Positions 47,027 through 58,745 are shown, counted from the first letter of the stretch. The stretch: DNA of 64,000 bases from Erigeron canadensis (GCF_010389155.1 NC_057762.1:3583513-3647512); one strand, 5' to 3'. The notes: a model not told the origin generated them from the letters alone. Made by a program: numbers and translations.

Positions 47027-47939
47027 GACAAGATAATACATTGTGGTTTTTTTAAAACAAAAATTTACTAATGTATTATTTTTATTATATTTTTAAATTA
47101 TTCTTGCCAATATGTTTATCTTCAGTTAACAAAACTTAATAATGAATTATCTAATTAATTTAATTTATTGTTTAATTTAATTACAAAAGTTAATTGGTAA
47201 CTTATAATCTATATCTACCAAAAACTCCAGCTACATTCCTAAATTTATAACATATAAAATACTTATAATGATAATGTTAAAAGTATATCTAAACGTAAAA
47301 CTATGATGTCAATATTAATTTATAATTGTGGGAAGATATTAATTTGATACGAGTAGTTTATTAGATGTGTTTTTGTATAACATGAATTACTTAAGTGTTT
47401 AATATTTAGCAATTTAATATTTAGTAATTTAGGGAATAGATTTAAAAAAAGTAGATGATGCAAGCAAAGTAATCCAAGGGTTAAAATTCAAACTTGCTTC
47501 ACATCTAGTTAACTCACAACGATTGATTAGTTCCTCCTTATATAGTCTTTGTATTTTGTGGGTAAATTTTCAGAATGGGCCGAGATTAGCCCACAAGTTG
47601 AAATTGACCCACAAAGATTGGGCTGTGATATATAATTTATTTGTTCAAAAAATAAGAGGTTTGTTTAGTGAATTATGATCTCACATTAACAACTATCGTG
47701 TAGGTTTTGAAACATCGCAGACGGCTTGTTGTGGATTAGGGCCATACAACGGTCTTCCTGCTTCATGCACGATACTTTCAAACTTGTGCCCGAATAGGGA
47801 CAAGTATGTATTCTGGGACGCTTTCCATCCGACTGAAAGAGCTTGCAGAATAATAGTGCATCAAATTATGCACGGTACACTCGAGTACATGAAGCCAATG
47901 AACCTGAGTGTTATCATGTCTCTCGACTCTAACGTGTGA
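43110..47939 (+). CDS. GDSL esterase/lipase 1 (LTL1-like), secreted
   Basis: Five exons in the standard plant GDSL layout: 43110-43527, 43655-43782, 43906-44148, 44454-44706, 47704-47939, total 425 aa, all GT-AG and in phase. A signal peptide (about 1-24, ending VSNA) is followed by an unusual Pro/Lys/His-rich stretch (about 30-86) with repeats like [18 protein letters not shown]. Block I is [14 protein letters not shown] (nucleophile S95), block [13 protein letters not shown], block III GGND (N227), block V DAFHPTE (D386, H389). The catalytic set is complete. By family knowledge it should hydrolyse ester bonds of lipids or cell-wall substrates in the apoplast. It is closest in character to LTL1-type lipases. 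Intron 4 is 2,997 bp against 106 bp in its paralogue and holds an insertion. The insert after the signal peptide makes it about 55 aa longer than the paralogue. Confidence 0.94.
44802..44967 (+). repeat. 166-bp direct repeat, left copy (GDSL1 intron 4)
   Basis: Matches 47,509-47,675 with three substitutions and one A-tract indel. It runs from TTAACTCACAACG to TTTAGTGAATTA. Confidence 0.95.
45947..45969. repeat. (AG)n microsatellite
   Basis: About eleven AG dinucleotides within GDSL1 intron 4. Confidence 0.9.
46942..47023. repeat. Compound (CTT)n(ATT)n microsatellite
   Basis: About 11 CTT units pass directly into about 16 ATT units. The Ser/Tyr homopolymer open frame here is an artefact. Confidence 0.95.
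47509..47675 (+). repeat. 166-bp direct repeat, right copy
   Basis: Near-identical copy of 44,802-44,967. Exon 5 of the GDSL gene begins 28 bp after its end. Confidence 0.95.
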
Positions 47940-48067
47940 TCTTGTATTAATCAAACTAAAATGAGGCACACAATTTTTGATTTCAAATGTTTTATGTAAT
48001 GCTACATTATTATTGATTTAATCCGTTTGTACGTTTCCTATTTATGATTTTGTTTACATTTAAATAA

Positions 48068-48203
48068 GGGAAGTGATATTGCTACAACAAGTTTTAGCCT
48101 TGTACAACAAATCCTGCATAATACAGTTGTATACTGTGTAATAAATTATGTACCTTTGTTGTAGATAGCTAATATTTCTTGTATAAATATCACTTCAATT
48201 CCC
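48068..48203 (+). mobile_element. MITE family A, copy 1 (Mutator-type, 9-bp duplication)
   Basis: The 136-bp element starts GGGAAGTGATATTGCTACAACAA and ends with the inverted ATCACTTCAATTCCC. The flanking 9-mers TTTAAATAA (48,059-48,067 and 48,204-48,212) are identical. A second copy in the opposite orientation is at 52,903. It lies 130 bp past the stop codon of GDSL gene 1. Confidence 0.9.
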
Positions 48204-48612
48204 TTTAAATAACCTTAAGTCATTGCCATTTTGATTGTTTTACCGGTTTATAAGCTACTATTGGTACTACAAATATGAAATTTATTTGGATGAAGGTTAT
48301 AAAATGACAAAGTGTTTAATATGTTTAGCAAATTTCAAAAAGATCTTTTTTCTTTTATTTAATATATATTACAACAGTGATTTATTTAAGATTTAATGGT
48401 TTTGATTAGAAATGATTAATTAATTAGTATTTGTCTTTTATTTACACTAATAAAAACATATTTATTTAGATTTATTATATTTATTATGTTTAGAGGGTAC
48501 TCACGTAATATGATAACAGTGCAGTAATCGTTGGTACGTGATGATGGTAAATAATATAGGTGATTGATTTAAATATAACTAATGTTAATGGAGTAATGTA
48601 AAATATATTATA

Positions 48613-49898
48613 GGGTTAAATGCAAATTTCGTCCCTGTGGTTTTTTGAAAACGGCTCTTTCATCCCTCCGTTAGTTTTTGATTTTTTTTCATCCCTGTGG
48701 TCGGACTTCGTCAAAAAGCACTCATCCCTGTCGTTAAGTCCCCCCACGTGCAAGTCACTTGAGGGGTATTTTTGTCTTTTCGCCCACCTACAGCCTTTGT
48801 TCATCTTCATCAATCTGCATCTATATCTATATATAAATTCATACATCTGTATCTATATCAAATAATTAAACAAACTATAGATAAAATCTAAAACAAACAA
48901 AATCAATCCAAAATCATACATGAATTGTTAAAATACAAAACAAATAAAATCAATCCAAAATATAAAGATGAAAAAATGAAAACATTAACAGTTAGTTTTT
49001 CCATTAGTACTCTTTCCATCATAAAAAAATATGAAGAAAATCTGTTTAAATTGAAACCTAAACATGAAACTGAAATACAAAACTGAAATTAAAATCTGAA
49101 ACTGAAATCTGGAATATAAAACCGAAAGATAACTACCAGCCGCCATCTCCGGCCACCATCACCACCCACCTGACCTGCCAATTCCGGCCACCATCACAAC
49201 TAACCCAAATCAATCACCACAAACCCAATCGCAAATAAACCCCACGGCCACTACCAACCACAAACCGCAAACCCATCATACTTTCTGGATAATAAGACCC
49301 AAGCTAGCCGGCCACCACTAGATGGATCTATAAACGAATATATAAATTAGCCACCACCAACCGTCAGATCTAAAAAGAGATAGAAAGAGAGGGGTGGCAG
49401 CGCCTAGCGTGGCGGTTGAGTGGGGTGACGACGACAGTGGATGTGGAGTGTGGTGGCCGGCGGGAGAGATTTGGTGGGAGAGATTAGTGATTTTGGTTTT
49501 CTGATTAGGTTTAGTATATGTATGAATCTATATTTGTATATATATGTATGTGATATAGATATAGATGTAGATACAGTGATAGAGATATAGATGTATGTAT
49601 ATAAATTTTGTCCCTGTGGATTTGATTTGATTTAATGTATGTATATATAGATATAGTGAATAAACATAGATGTAGACATAGATTTACATCCCTTAAGAGA
49701 TATACCTCTTTGAAAGTAGAAGAAGATAGGTTAAAAAATGTTAAATGACATACATGCCCCTCACGTGACTTGCAGGTGGGGGTACTTAACAAAGACAGGG
49801 ACAAAGTCGCACCACAAGGATGAAAAAAACTCAAAGTGACAAAGGGATGAAAAAGCCGTTTTTCGAATAACCACAGGGACGAAATTTGCATTTAACCC
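48613..49898. mobile_element. MULE-like non-autonomous transposon
   Basis: The 1,286-bp element has ~190-bp terminal inverted repeats beginning GGGTTAAATGCAAATTTCGTC. They contain CCCTGTGGT and a CACGTG(C/A)(A/C)AGTCAC block. The flanks TATATTATA (48,604-48,612) and TATATTGTA (49,899-49,907) form a 9-bp duplication with one change, as expected for Mutator-type insertion. The interior (48,880-49,520) is non-coding with GCC-rich patches. The open frames over the arms are not genes. Confidence 0.85.
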
Positions 49899-49909
49899 TA
49901 TATTGTAAT

Positions 49910-52900
49910 AAGTATTTGAAAATATTACATAATTTTTTACATTTCAACAAAAAAGCCATGAAACTATTATAAAAAAGTTATATAGAGATATTATTTATTC
50001 ATTTAGTCTTTTTATTCACTAGATATTATATTATTTAGTGTTTATGCAACTCACTCGCGCCTATAAGTACGTGAAAAGTAACAGTTTTACCTATTTTTCT
50101 ACACTTAAAAACAGATTGTTCATTTTTTATTTTATTTTATTTTAACGAAACATACTGACTTTTTAAAAAATAATAATAAAAAAAGAATATCATTAGAAAT
50201 GTTACCTTTATAGAAAAATTACGTAAAAATCTTACTTTGTTAAACAGAGTCTAAATTTATACCTTTTAAATTGTAACCACGCTTTGCAAATTTGGGTTTA
50301 AGTTATTTGGGAATACAAATATTGACATCGTTGAAATTCATTCGATTTGCTAACAGTTTCATTCATTAAACCATCAAGTTACGTAGTTGTTTTTTGTTTG
50401 TAACAAAAATAACATACGTTGTCTATGAAATACGACCATAAAAATGTTGGGTTGAAAAATGAACAAAGCAGCTTTATTATTTAAGTCGGTGGGTTTGGTA
50501 ATCTTTATAACAACTGTAATGTTGCATATGAAATCGCTTATCTCACTAGCTTGAAAATAGGGTGCAAAACTTTGGTTTTATTGACAACTAATAACTAAGA
50601 CATTTTTATACAAATAATATTTGTAATCTTGAAAAAATTTCTAATGCCATGTATTTCTATCATTGTAATTAATAATATCATCTTCGTTTGGAATATTAGT
50701 GAATGTTGAGATTTTTGTGTGTGGAAAAAAAATGAGTGAAGATTGGGATGTGATGAAAATGTGGAAGATTAGTAGTGTAGTGTGTAGAATGTAGATATAT
50801 ATAGTACGGTACTGTTTTGAAATTTTAAATTAGCAGTTAATTTTTATTATTTAACTAGCAATTGAATTTCAATATAAAATTAAAAAATGAAAACGAAAAA
50901 ATCCCTACATGTTCCTCACTCTCAACGTGGTCACGTGGAACTATCCATGCTCAGTCAAACCACAATCAATCACGCTGGTCTTAGGTCCATTACATATGCT
51001 CTTATATAAACCAAAATTAAGTGGGTTTTGAGTCATGATGAAATTGGTTGATTCCTAGGCTATTTAATCAATTTTATGCATTAGTATTTTATTTTTTTTA
51101 AAAGTGAATTTCGCTAGAAACTTTGTGTTATGCTCCAATAGTTAGATGATATATTTTGACAAATGTGATACAAAGGAGCCAACGTCCTCTTAAAGTTGAT
51201 TTTTTTTTTTTTTGAATTTTTAAATCGTTCTCATAACTTTTTTTTAACTTTGTCCCTAACATAACAAATTAGGTCCAGTAACAACATTGGTATTTTTTGG
51301 ATTCGTTTTTCATAAGCATTTTAATTTTACCACCACTTAATTTCTTTTACCTTTTGGTGTATACATCCATGACCAGGATTATGGTTTAAAAACCATTTCT
51401 CATGGCAAATGACTTGTGGATATAGACCATTCAATGGGCTTGGTCCATGCTCAATGCAGTCAAATTTGTATGTATAAATTTAAGATATAGATAAGTACTC
51501 GTATATACTTTGAGATACCTTTTGCCATATTGAACGAGCAAGCATAAAAAATTTACAATTGCTATATGTAAGTATGTAACACTCTGAAACAAGTGACCAC
51601 AATGTCATCATGTCACTTAACTATGTGACAATATTGTATCCACGTATATTGATTTTTTGAGAATGGGAAACTCCATTTCAAGTTTCTTTCATGATGTATG
51701 AGACAATATCGAGTCCTTCAATACCTATTTATAAGATGGTTTTAGTCATTGCAATTTTGAAAGTTTATCTAACTCTAAGGTATCAACGTTCCCACTATCA
51801 CGAAATTTAATTGCAATGAAGTTACTAAAGTTAATGGATCGGGTGGGTTCGATACCTAAAACATACTAAGGTTTTAGTTCTTAGAACACTCACAGTGGTA
51901 ACTGTTATTCTTAATGATTACCCATCCTGACCCATTCATATCAAAAAAATTCTCCTCACCACTCTTTAATCACTAACTCTATCTACATTATACTCTGAAC
52001 TCATCACTAATCAATTACTAGTCTGAGACTTGTTATTTTTTATTTTTATATAGATGTTGGGTATAAGACAAAAAGAAAAATAAAACCGCTCATTACCACG
52101 ACCACAAACCATAAATCACGAGTCTATCCCCAACCGAACCACAAGTTCCACACAATGGGTGTGGGCTCATGGTCGGTCAAGTGTAAATTAAGCCTTCCAC
52201 GAGCAAACAGCTAACCATTGCAAATGGTCTTATGTGTATAGTTCAATTAAAACATGATACATTGGTTGACGTCCAAATATTTGTATTACTCGTAATATTT
52301 TACCTTTTGACAATTCTACCAAAATTTTGCCCCTAGAGCTAGTAATGTAACAAAAAAAATTCATATGACAATAGACATCGATAACTTAGCTTTCAAGTTA
52401 GCATTATTCGAACCAACATATTTATCGTGTAACGTCACATACTTGATCAGCTTTATGACCGAATGTAGACTGCGGATGAAATCAAATTTTGACATTTCTA
52501 ATTTGACATGGTTTGATTCTTGCAAAATTTCAATGTCTATGCTATAACCAACAAAAGTTGGTTGAAAACACGAAATTATTGAAGTGACATTACTTCTTGT
52601 TCTTCTATGGGTATGTTTTATTATAGGCGTTGAATATGAAATCTATATGTTTTAATTGGGACCGCTAAGACAGTAAGCCACATCTCATTCATTAAAATAC
52701 TTAGTGTAAAAAGTAAATGTCTTTGGACTTTAGGACGTAAAGTCATGTTGGGTGTTAGGATTTAGGTAGTATATATTGACATTGACATTCTAAATAAATT
52801 AAAGTGGCGTATACCTTGAGAAGTAAAGTTTGAAGTTAACCATTACGCACACTTTAAGGTTGTAACTTGTAACTTTACTATATATAGGTGAGTATTATTA
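49910..52900. other. Intergenic between the two GDSL genes, no gene recognised
   Basis: AT-rich DNA with no open frame above 60 codons that shows a domain. A TATATATAG/GTACGGTACTG stretch near 50,795 and several simple tracts are the only landmarks. Confidence 0.5.
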
Positions 52901-52902
52901 AT

Positions 52903-53033
52903 GGGTAGTGATATTTATACAACAAAAATTAATCATCTACAACAAAGATACAAATTGTATTATGCAGTGTACAACTGTATTATGCAGGATTTGTTGTAGA
53001 TTGTTAAAATTTGTTGTAGCAGTATCACTCCCC
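52903..53033 (-). mobile_element. MITE family A, copy 2 (Mutator-type, 9-bp duplication)
   Basis: The reverse complement of this 131-bp element matches copy 1 through its length (CTACAACAAATCCTGCATAATACAG and GTATCTTTGTTGTAGAT-type words). The flanking ATTATTAAT at 52,894-52,902 and 53,034-53,042 is a perfect 9-bp duplication. It lies about 570 bp upstream of the GDSL gene 2 start. Confidence 0.9.
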
Positions 53034-53170
53034 ATTATTAATAGCATTATTATTATGCATTGTATTAACGAAATCATTAATAAAATATGGCAAAAAATGG
53101 CAATGTTTAGCTCTTTACATGCACCTTAATGTAACAAAATCAAGATAAACATACAATATAATAAAGGAAA

Positions 53171-53313
53171 TGTTAAACGAATCACTAAGGGCTTCACTTA
53201 ACGTACATAAAAAAGGTTTATGTTTTCATATCAAAAGCTCAACTCTTAAATTTTATAGTAAGTGTATAACTTTTTTATGCACCTTAACGAAAGCCCTTAG
53301 GGCTTCGTTTAAC
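53171..53313. mobile_element. Foldback MITE upstream of GDSL gene 2
   Basis: The first and last ~48 bp are imperfect inverted repeats. The left arm begins TGTTAAACGAATCACTAAGG and continues through GCTTCACTTAACG. The right arm, read inward, begins TGTTAAACGAAGCCCTAAGG and continues through GCTTTCGTTAAGG. Both then have ATAAAAAAG. It lies about 290 bp upstream of the start codon, in the likely promoter region. The short open frame over it is not a gene. Confidence 0.75.
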
Positions 53314-53601
53314 AAAACCCATAAAAGGAAAATCATCAATACCTTCATATAGCCATCGATAATTAAACACAAATACAATCTGAATTTAGAAATTTTGTGT
53401 AAGTCTTTTTACATTGAAAAGGTGTTGCTATATATAGTAATTGACCTCACCTTCCTAAAGACTTCTAAATTTCTAATGCCCATCTCATAATCTACAATCT
53501 ACCCAGGGAAAATGGGCATTAATTTGTGTGGTTTGAAACTGTAGCATCATGTATATATCTCATTCATGCACAAGCACTACTAAGTACACAACTATACAAC
53601 A

Positions 53602-55480
53602 ATGTCTAGCTTACAACTTGTTAGCATTGTCATATTTCTTGCATTTAGTCATGTTTCAAGGGCTGAAAATAACCCACCTTCGACCCCAACTACTAAAAGC
53701 ACTCGCCGAGCATTCTTTGTGTTTGGAGACTCGTTGGTAGACAATGGAAACAATAATTTTTTGGTTACTAGTGCACGAGCAGATTCAGCTCCTTATGGGA
53801 TCGACTATCCCACTCATCGTCCAACTGGTCGTTTCTCCAATGGCCTTAATCTCCCGGATTGCATAGGTTGACTTCTCAAAAAGACTTGAATTATCGATGT
53901 GAAAATCAACATATTACATTATTTTTTATTAGTGTAAATAAACAAAATAACTTTTCGCATTGTCTCTTTTAGTTTTACCCATTTACTACATTTGAGTCTT
54001 CCCAATTTTTCATTCACATATGTTACAATCATTTATCAAGTTTGATACACATTTTTAATGTTCAAAAAATATATATGTTTAGGGGAGCACATTGGTGTCG
54101 ATCCAGTATTGCCGTTCTTGGATCCAGAACTCGCTGATCAAAAACTATTGAACGGAGCCAACTTTGCCTCTGCCGGGATTGGGATCCTCAATGATACCGG
54201 GATCCAATTTGTGAGCTAGTGAATAATTATTCATCCATCATACACTAAGCTTTTCTATTCATAGTTTTTTTTTGTTTCTTTTTTTGAAACGACCATTTAG
54301 GTAAATATAATTCGGATGCCATATCAATTGGAAGCCTTTGAGACATATAAACGACGAGTCACTGATCTAATTGGCCAAGATAAAGCCAACAAGCTTGTCA
54401 ACGACGCATTGTATTTGATCACTTGTGGAGGCAACGATTTTGTGAACAACTACTTCTTGGTGCCTAACTCAATTAGGTCGCTTCAATATAAAATCCCTGA
54501 CTATGTCCCATTCATCATTTCTGAGTACGAGAAGATCTTGATGGTATAGTGTACTCTATATTTTGCTTTATCTCATACAAATTAATTATAACTAAAAGCC
54601 ACTTAAAATGGGATTGAGTCGAATTGTTCGAATATTAAACAACTTTTTATTAAAGCATATAACTTACTAAATTGTTTTATTAAAAAAAAAAAAAAAACTT
54701 TTTATTCTGTTACACTTTAATAAAAAGTTGTTTAATATTCAACCATATAAGGCACATGTATGTTAACATATACAATTTTTATTTGATATTAAACAACTTT
54801 TTATTAAAGTAAGGCACATGTATGCTAACATATATACGAATGTCACTTCTCTATAAAGAGAAAAACAAACTAACAGAATAAACTGTTACTCTACCAGAGG
54901 CTTTATGAACTCGGAGCACGCAAAGTGCTGGTGACAGGAACCGGACCACTAGGTTGTGTACCCGCGATCTTGGCACTACATAGTAGGGGAGGCGAATGTG
55001 CAGCCGATCTCCAAGAAGCCGCAACATTATTTAATCCACAACTCATCAACATGGTGAATTCACTCAACAAAAAGCTCGGCAACACCATATTCATAACAAT
55101 CGAAACACATCTTTTACATGTGAACATGATCGATAACCCAAAAGCTTTCGGTAATTTCTATTTATACTTTTTTTTCTTGTTTTTTTTATGTTTACCCTAT
55201 TATGTTATTATCATATTTTGTTTCTTTTTTTTTTTTTTTTTTTATCAAATATGTAGGCTTTGACACATCAAAAGATGCATGTTGTGGACAAGGACCGTAT
55301 AATGGATTAGGACTTTGCACCCCATTATCAAATTTATGTCAAGATAGAAACAAATATGTGTTTTGGGATGGATATCACCCTTCCGAAAGGGCAAACCGGC
55401 TCATCGTGCAAGAGATATTTAATGGTACAAAGTACATGAACCCCATGAATCTTAGTACCTTTCTAGCTATGGAATCCTAA
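53602..55480 (+). CDS. GDSL esterase/lipase 2 (LTL1-like), secreted
   Basis: Five exons, 53602-53866, 54083-54210, 54301-54543, 54898-55150, 55257-55480, giving 370 aa, the usual length for plant GDSL lipases. Exon 2, 3 and 4 lengths (128, 243, 253 bp) and all intron phases equal those of the upstream paralogue, so the pair arose by tandem duplication. A signal peptide (about 1-21, ending VSRA) is followed by block [15 protein letters not shown] (S44), block [13 protein letters not shown], block III GGND (N176) and block V DGYHPSE (D334, H337). All catalytic residues are present. The protein is presumably a secreted acyl hydrolase, and its natural substrate cannot be read from the sequence. 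A possible TATA stretch is CTATATATAG at 53,428. Intron 3 carries a strong inverted repeat. Confidence 0.95.
54632..54809. repeat. Inverted/direct repeat trio in GDSL2 intron 3
   Basis: A 24-bp word (ATATTAAACAACTTTTTATT plus AAAG) at 54,632-54,655 is perfectly inverted at 54,715-54,738 and repeated directly at 54,786-54,809. AAGGCACATGTATG(T/C)TAACATATA also occurs twice (about 54,749 and 54,811). The intron transcript can form a strong hairpin. Confidence 0.85.
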
Positions 55481-55699
55481 ATAGATTATCTTACGAGCCA
55501 TATGTGTAGGTTCTACCCGTCTACGTGTATTTTATATGATGTTAATATGTTTATCTTTCCTATATCTACTTTTCCATGTTGTGTGTAATTAGACATTTAA
55601 ACTACACATATTTTAAATCATAGTTCTTGGGGAACATTTTATGTGACGTGAGTTTGAAGATCATAATCAAAATATTGCAATATGAAATACAAAATAGAG

Positions 55700-55900
55700 A
55701 TAAATATACGGATCATCCCCGTGGTTTATACACAATATCACCTTTTGTCCTTGTACTTCAATATTATCAGTCGTCTTCCTTTACAAAAGGATAAGGGTCA
55801 AAGTTAGTCCTTTAAGATAACGGCTGTTTGCTGGATTCCGTAAAGCCCCACACGTGACCCTCACGTGAGGGTATAATGTCTTTTCATATCACTAAATGAC
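55700..55900. repeat. MULE-type terminal remnant
   Basis: Contains the pattern seen in the arms of the MULE-like element: a CATCCCCGTGGTTT start, TTTTGTCC, GTTAA/GATAACGG, and CACACGTGACCCTCACGTGAGGGTA. A comparable remnant lies at 56,955-57,130 (CCCTG...CACTGCACATGAGGGTA). No matching second arm was confirmed. Confidence 0.4.
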
Positions 55901-56175
55901 CAAACTTGATATCTTTGTCTTTTTGTTTTCTTTCTTTCTTTTCCTTTCTCTTTCATAAAAACATAATCACCACCATATGTAATTTTTTTTTTCCTTCTTT
56001 TTTCTTACTTTTTCATAGAAAACCATAATCACCATCATATGTATATATTTTTATTTATATCTAGAAAGATCTACACATAATCATCTTCCTAAAAAAAAAT
56101 CCTACAATAATCATATACATACCCAACATATTGGTATTTATAAATATACAAAATCTTCCAATTGGTATTATATAT

Positions 56176-56938
56176 AGAGAAAATCGCGACAATAGTCAAT
56201 TTTCGTTGCGATTGTACCAAAATAGCCAACTTTTTTTGGATTATCAGAAAATAGCCAGCAAAATCACAAAAAAACCAAAATCGCAACAATAAATGCAAAA
56301 TCGCAACAAGAATTGCCAAAATCGCAACAAGAAATGACATAATTGCAAGTCGCAACTCGCAATAATTTGACTTTGACTTTTTTTTAAAGATACTAGTTTA
56401 TTATATAATATATGAATACAAAGCTTCAGATACATAAAAAAAACATACTAAATGTTTCTACAACATCTTTTCTTCCACTGAGAGAGTATGTTGTATGGAT
56501 CTTCATCAAGATCAAAATCAAAAGAAAAATCAAAATCGACTTCACAATTATCTCTTTTTGGGACCGTTAACTTAGGGGATTATTAGTATGTTTCTAGCAT
56601 GTTTCTTGTGTGTTTCTTATGTTTTTGAAGTTTTGTATTCATGTATCATATAATAAACTAGTATTCATGTATTATATAATAAACTAGTATCCTTAAAGAA
56701 AAAAAAAGAGTCAAAGTCAAACTGTTGCGAGTTGCGAACTGCGAGTTGCGATTTCCATTTTTTGTTGCGATTTTGGCATTTTTTTGCGATTTTGGCATTT
56801 CTTGTTGCGATTTGGCATTTCTTGTTGTGATTTTGGCTTTTTTGTTGCGATTTTGTTGGCTATTTTGTGATAGTCCGAAAAATCTTGGCTATTTTGGTAC
56901 GATCGCAACGAAAATTGGCTATTGTAGCTATTTTCTCT
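56176..56938. mobile_element. Palindromic long-TIR element, copy 2
   Basis: Same family as 40,779-41,473. Ends AGAGAAAATCGCGACAATAG and its inverse, and arms of TTGCGATTTTGGCATTT units. The inverted homology continues inward (TTTATTATATAATA, GAATACAAAGCTTC and complements) to about 56,450 and 56,620. The centre differs from copy 1, so the two copies share arms but not the middle. Confidence 0.8.
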
Positions 56939-57730
56939 TGAAAAGTTAGTTTCATTACATGCCCTGAGGTATCATTTTATTAAGTTTTACCCCTGAACTG
57001 TTTTTTTTTTTTTTTGTCATCACATCTCTTTAAGGTGACATTTTGCTTCATTTCACACCCTGTCTTTAACGAACGTTAATGTGGCTCCGTCAACGCCTTC
57101 ATGTGCACTGCACATGAGGGTAAAATCGTCTGTTTACATATAAAACACATTTCCTCTTCCCTTTTCCCGGCCACCCACCAACACTAATATCCGACCCAAC
57201 CATTTTTTTTCTCTAGATCTACATAATTTCATTCCAATCATATGCATAAAATATGTATCTATATATCATTTATTTCTAACCTTTTTGTCTCATTCTCAAA
57301 ACCTACAACAAAAGACATCCATGAAAGCTGCAATACCACCACCAATAATGAACTTAGAAAAACAACCACCTTACCTAACAAAATGAAATCCCATAAAAAC
57401 AAGAAGAAAAACCCATGTCTAAAAACTCATCAATAAATATCAATCATCATTACAATAATTCATACAGCCAAGAGATGCAAAAACTTTCAAAAGGGCGTCA
57501 TCCATTTATGTCGATCCAATTGTTGAATTGTACAACCACTTTGTTTGCTTTATATCTATCCATCAGAATGATGTCTTCAACCTATATATATATATATATA
57601 TAAAATAATATATAAATCTAAAAATATAAATAATAGAAAATAAAGATATGATACTAATAATAAAAAAAAATGCGAGCCCTCTTCCTTCCAGATAATCAGT
57701 CTCTAAAAAATAATAAAAGATTGCTGGGCT

Positions 57731-58123
57731 TTTGGGCTTGGGTCCATTTTGTTCTGTCAAAGAGTCAAGACTCTAGAGCTGTCCTCACAATTCATTCTAA
57801 TATATGAGCCAATATTTAGGAGCCAATACAAATCAAGAAATAAGTAACCAATATATTTCATCCAAATATAAGCCATTACATTGTAAGCAATTTAAGAACC
57901 ATCTATTGATGCTATTAATTTGTTGGGTTGAAAAATAGAACCTAAACATTTTTGGGCTCTTATTAGTTTTTGGGCTTGGGTCCATTTTGTCTTGTCAAGA
58001 CTCTAGAGTCGTCCCCACAATTCATTCAAATATATGAGCCAGTATTTAGGAGTCAATACAAATTAAGAAATAACTAACAAATTTCCAAATATAAGACAAT
58101 ACAATGTAAGCAATTTAAGAACC
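57731..58123 (+). repeat. Near-tandem duplication of a ~165-bp segment
   Basis: 57,731-57,900 and 57,969-58,123 share TTTGGGCTTGGGTCCATTTTG, GACTCTAGAG, TATATGAGCCA(A/G)TATTTAGGAG and GTAAGCAATTTAAGAACCA in the same order. A 68-bp spacer separates them. Confidence 0.8.
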
Positions 58124-58213
58124 AATACTTTTAGCTCAAGTTTTAAACAAATAGCTTTATATATATATACATACTAGCTAAACAAATTAAGTTCAAAACA
58201 CATAAAAGAAATA

Positions 58214-58745
58214 TGTTGGGTTGGTTGTTGAAAAGGGGTAGAAGCATGAACGAAATCGCATGAAATGCGAGATTACTCACACACATTGGTGTTAGAAATA
58301 ATTTCCAGGATCAGATTATCATCATTTCCAAGATTAAACGATTTCTTCTTAGGCATGGAGAAAAGGATCGACTCAAGTCAAATGCTTTTGATTTATATTT
58401 TTTGGTAAAAGTGGGAGCGTACCTCCTAAAGCGTCTTGTAGTTGAATGTGGTTCAAAAGCAACGGCCAACGAGGGCCTGGAGATTAGCACCCGCCTAACA
58501 CAATTTGACCTGCCAAAGAGCGGTGCATACTTCAATAGTTTCACCATCGTGCTTCTTGTGGACATTTTGCTTAAAGTTTCTCAGGTGTTTTCTTGCAAAG
58601 AAGATTGCAGATCCCTAATGCTTTTGATTTTGTTACCATATTAAGAGTGTTTTTCTCAGTATATAAAGGGTCTTGGCTCAATGTCAATCATCAATCATAA
58701 ATTCAATAAAAAAAAAACATCTTTTTCATTCTATATAGATTCACA
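58214..58745 (+). mobile_element. Copia-type 5' LTR with primer-binding site
   Basis: The 532-bp sequence begins TGTTGGGTTGG and ends ATTCACA. A TATAAAG box lies at 58,662. Immediately downstream TAGTATCAGAGCTAACG (58,746-58,762) is a one-base variant of the copia primer site TGGTATCAGAGC. A gag-like start ATGGCAGAACAAATTGGTGG follows at 58,859 but runs into stops. No second LTR was found, so this is a truncated element. Confidence 0.75.

Larger units (their letters stand above)
44968..47508. mobile_element. 2.5-kb insertion between direct repeats
   Basis: Non-coding AT-rich DNA that starts CTAGAT and ends ATCTAG, exactly between the two 166-bp repeat copies. Just inside the left end is a small hairpin (CCCACGTAATACGCGGG). 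Read on the minus strand, this hairpin followed by TTAATAATCTAG resembles a Helitron 3' end, but no matching 5' end is evident. It contains microsatellites and a CCACCACC patch (46,185-46,285). No protein-coding region is supported. Confidence 0.5.

Noticed and set aside
48616..49891. Frames at both ends of the MULE-like element
   Set aside because: They translate the terminal inverted repeats. The two proteins are near copies for that reason.
58311..58644. Overlapping frames of 80-84 codons on both strands
   Set aside because: They lie inside the copia LTR and are non-coding.
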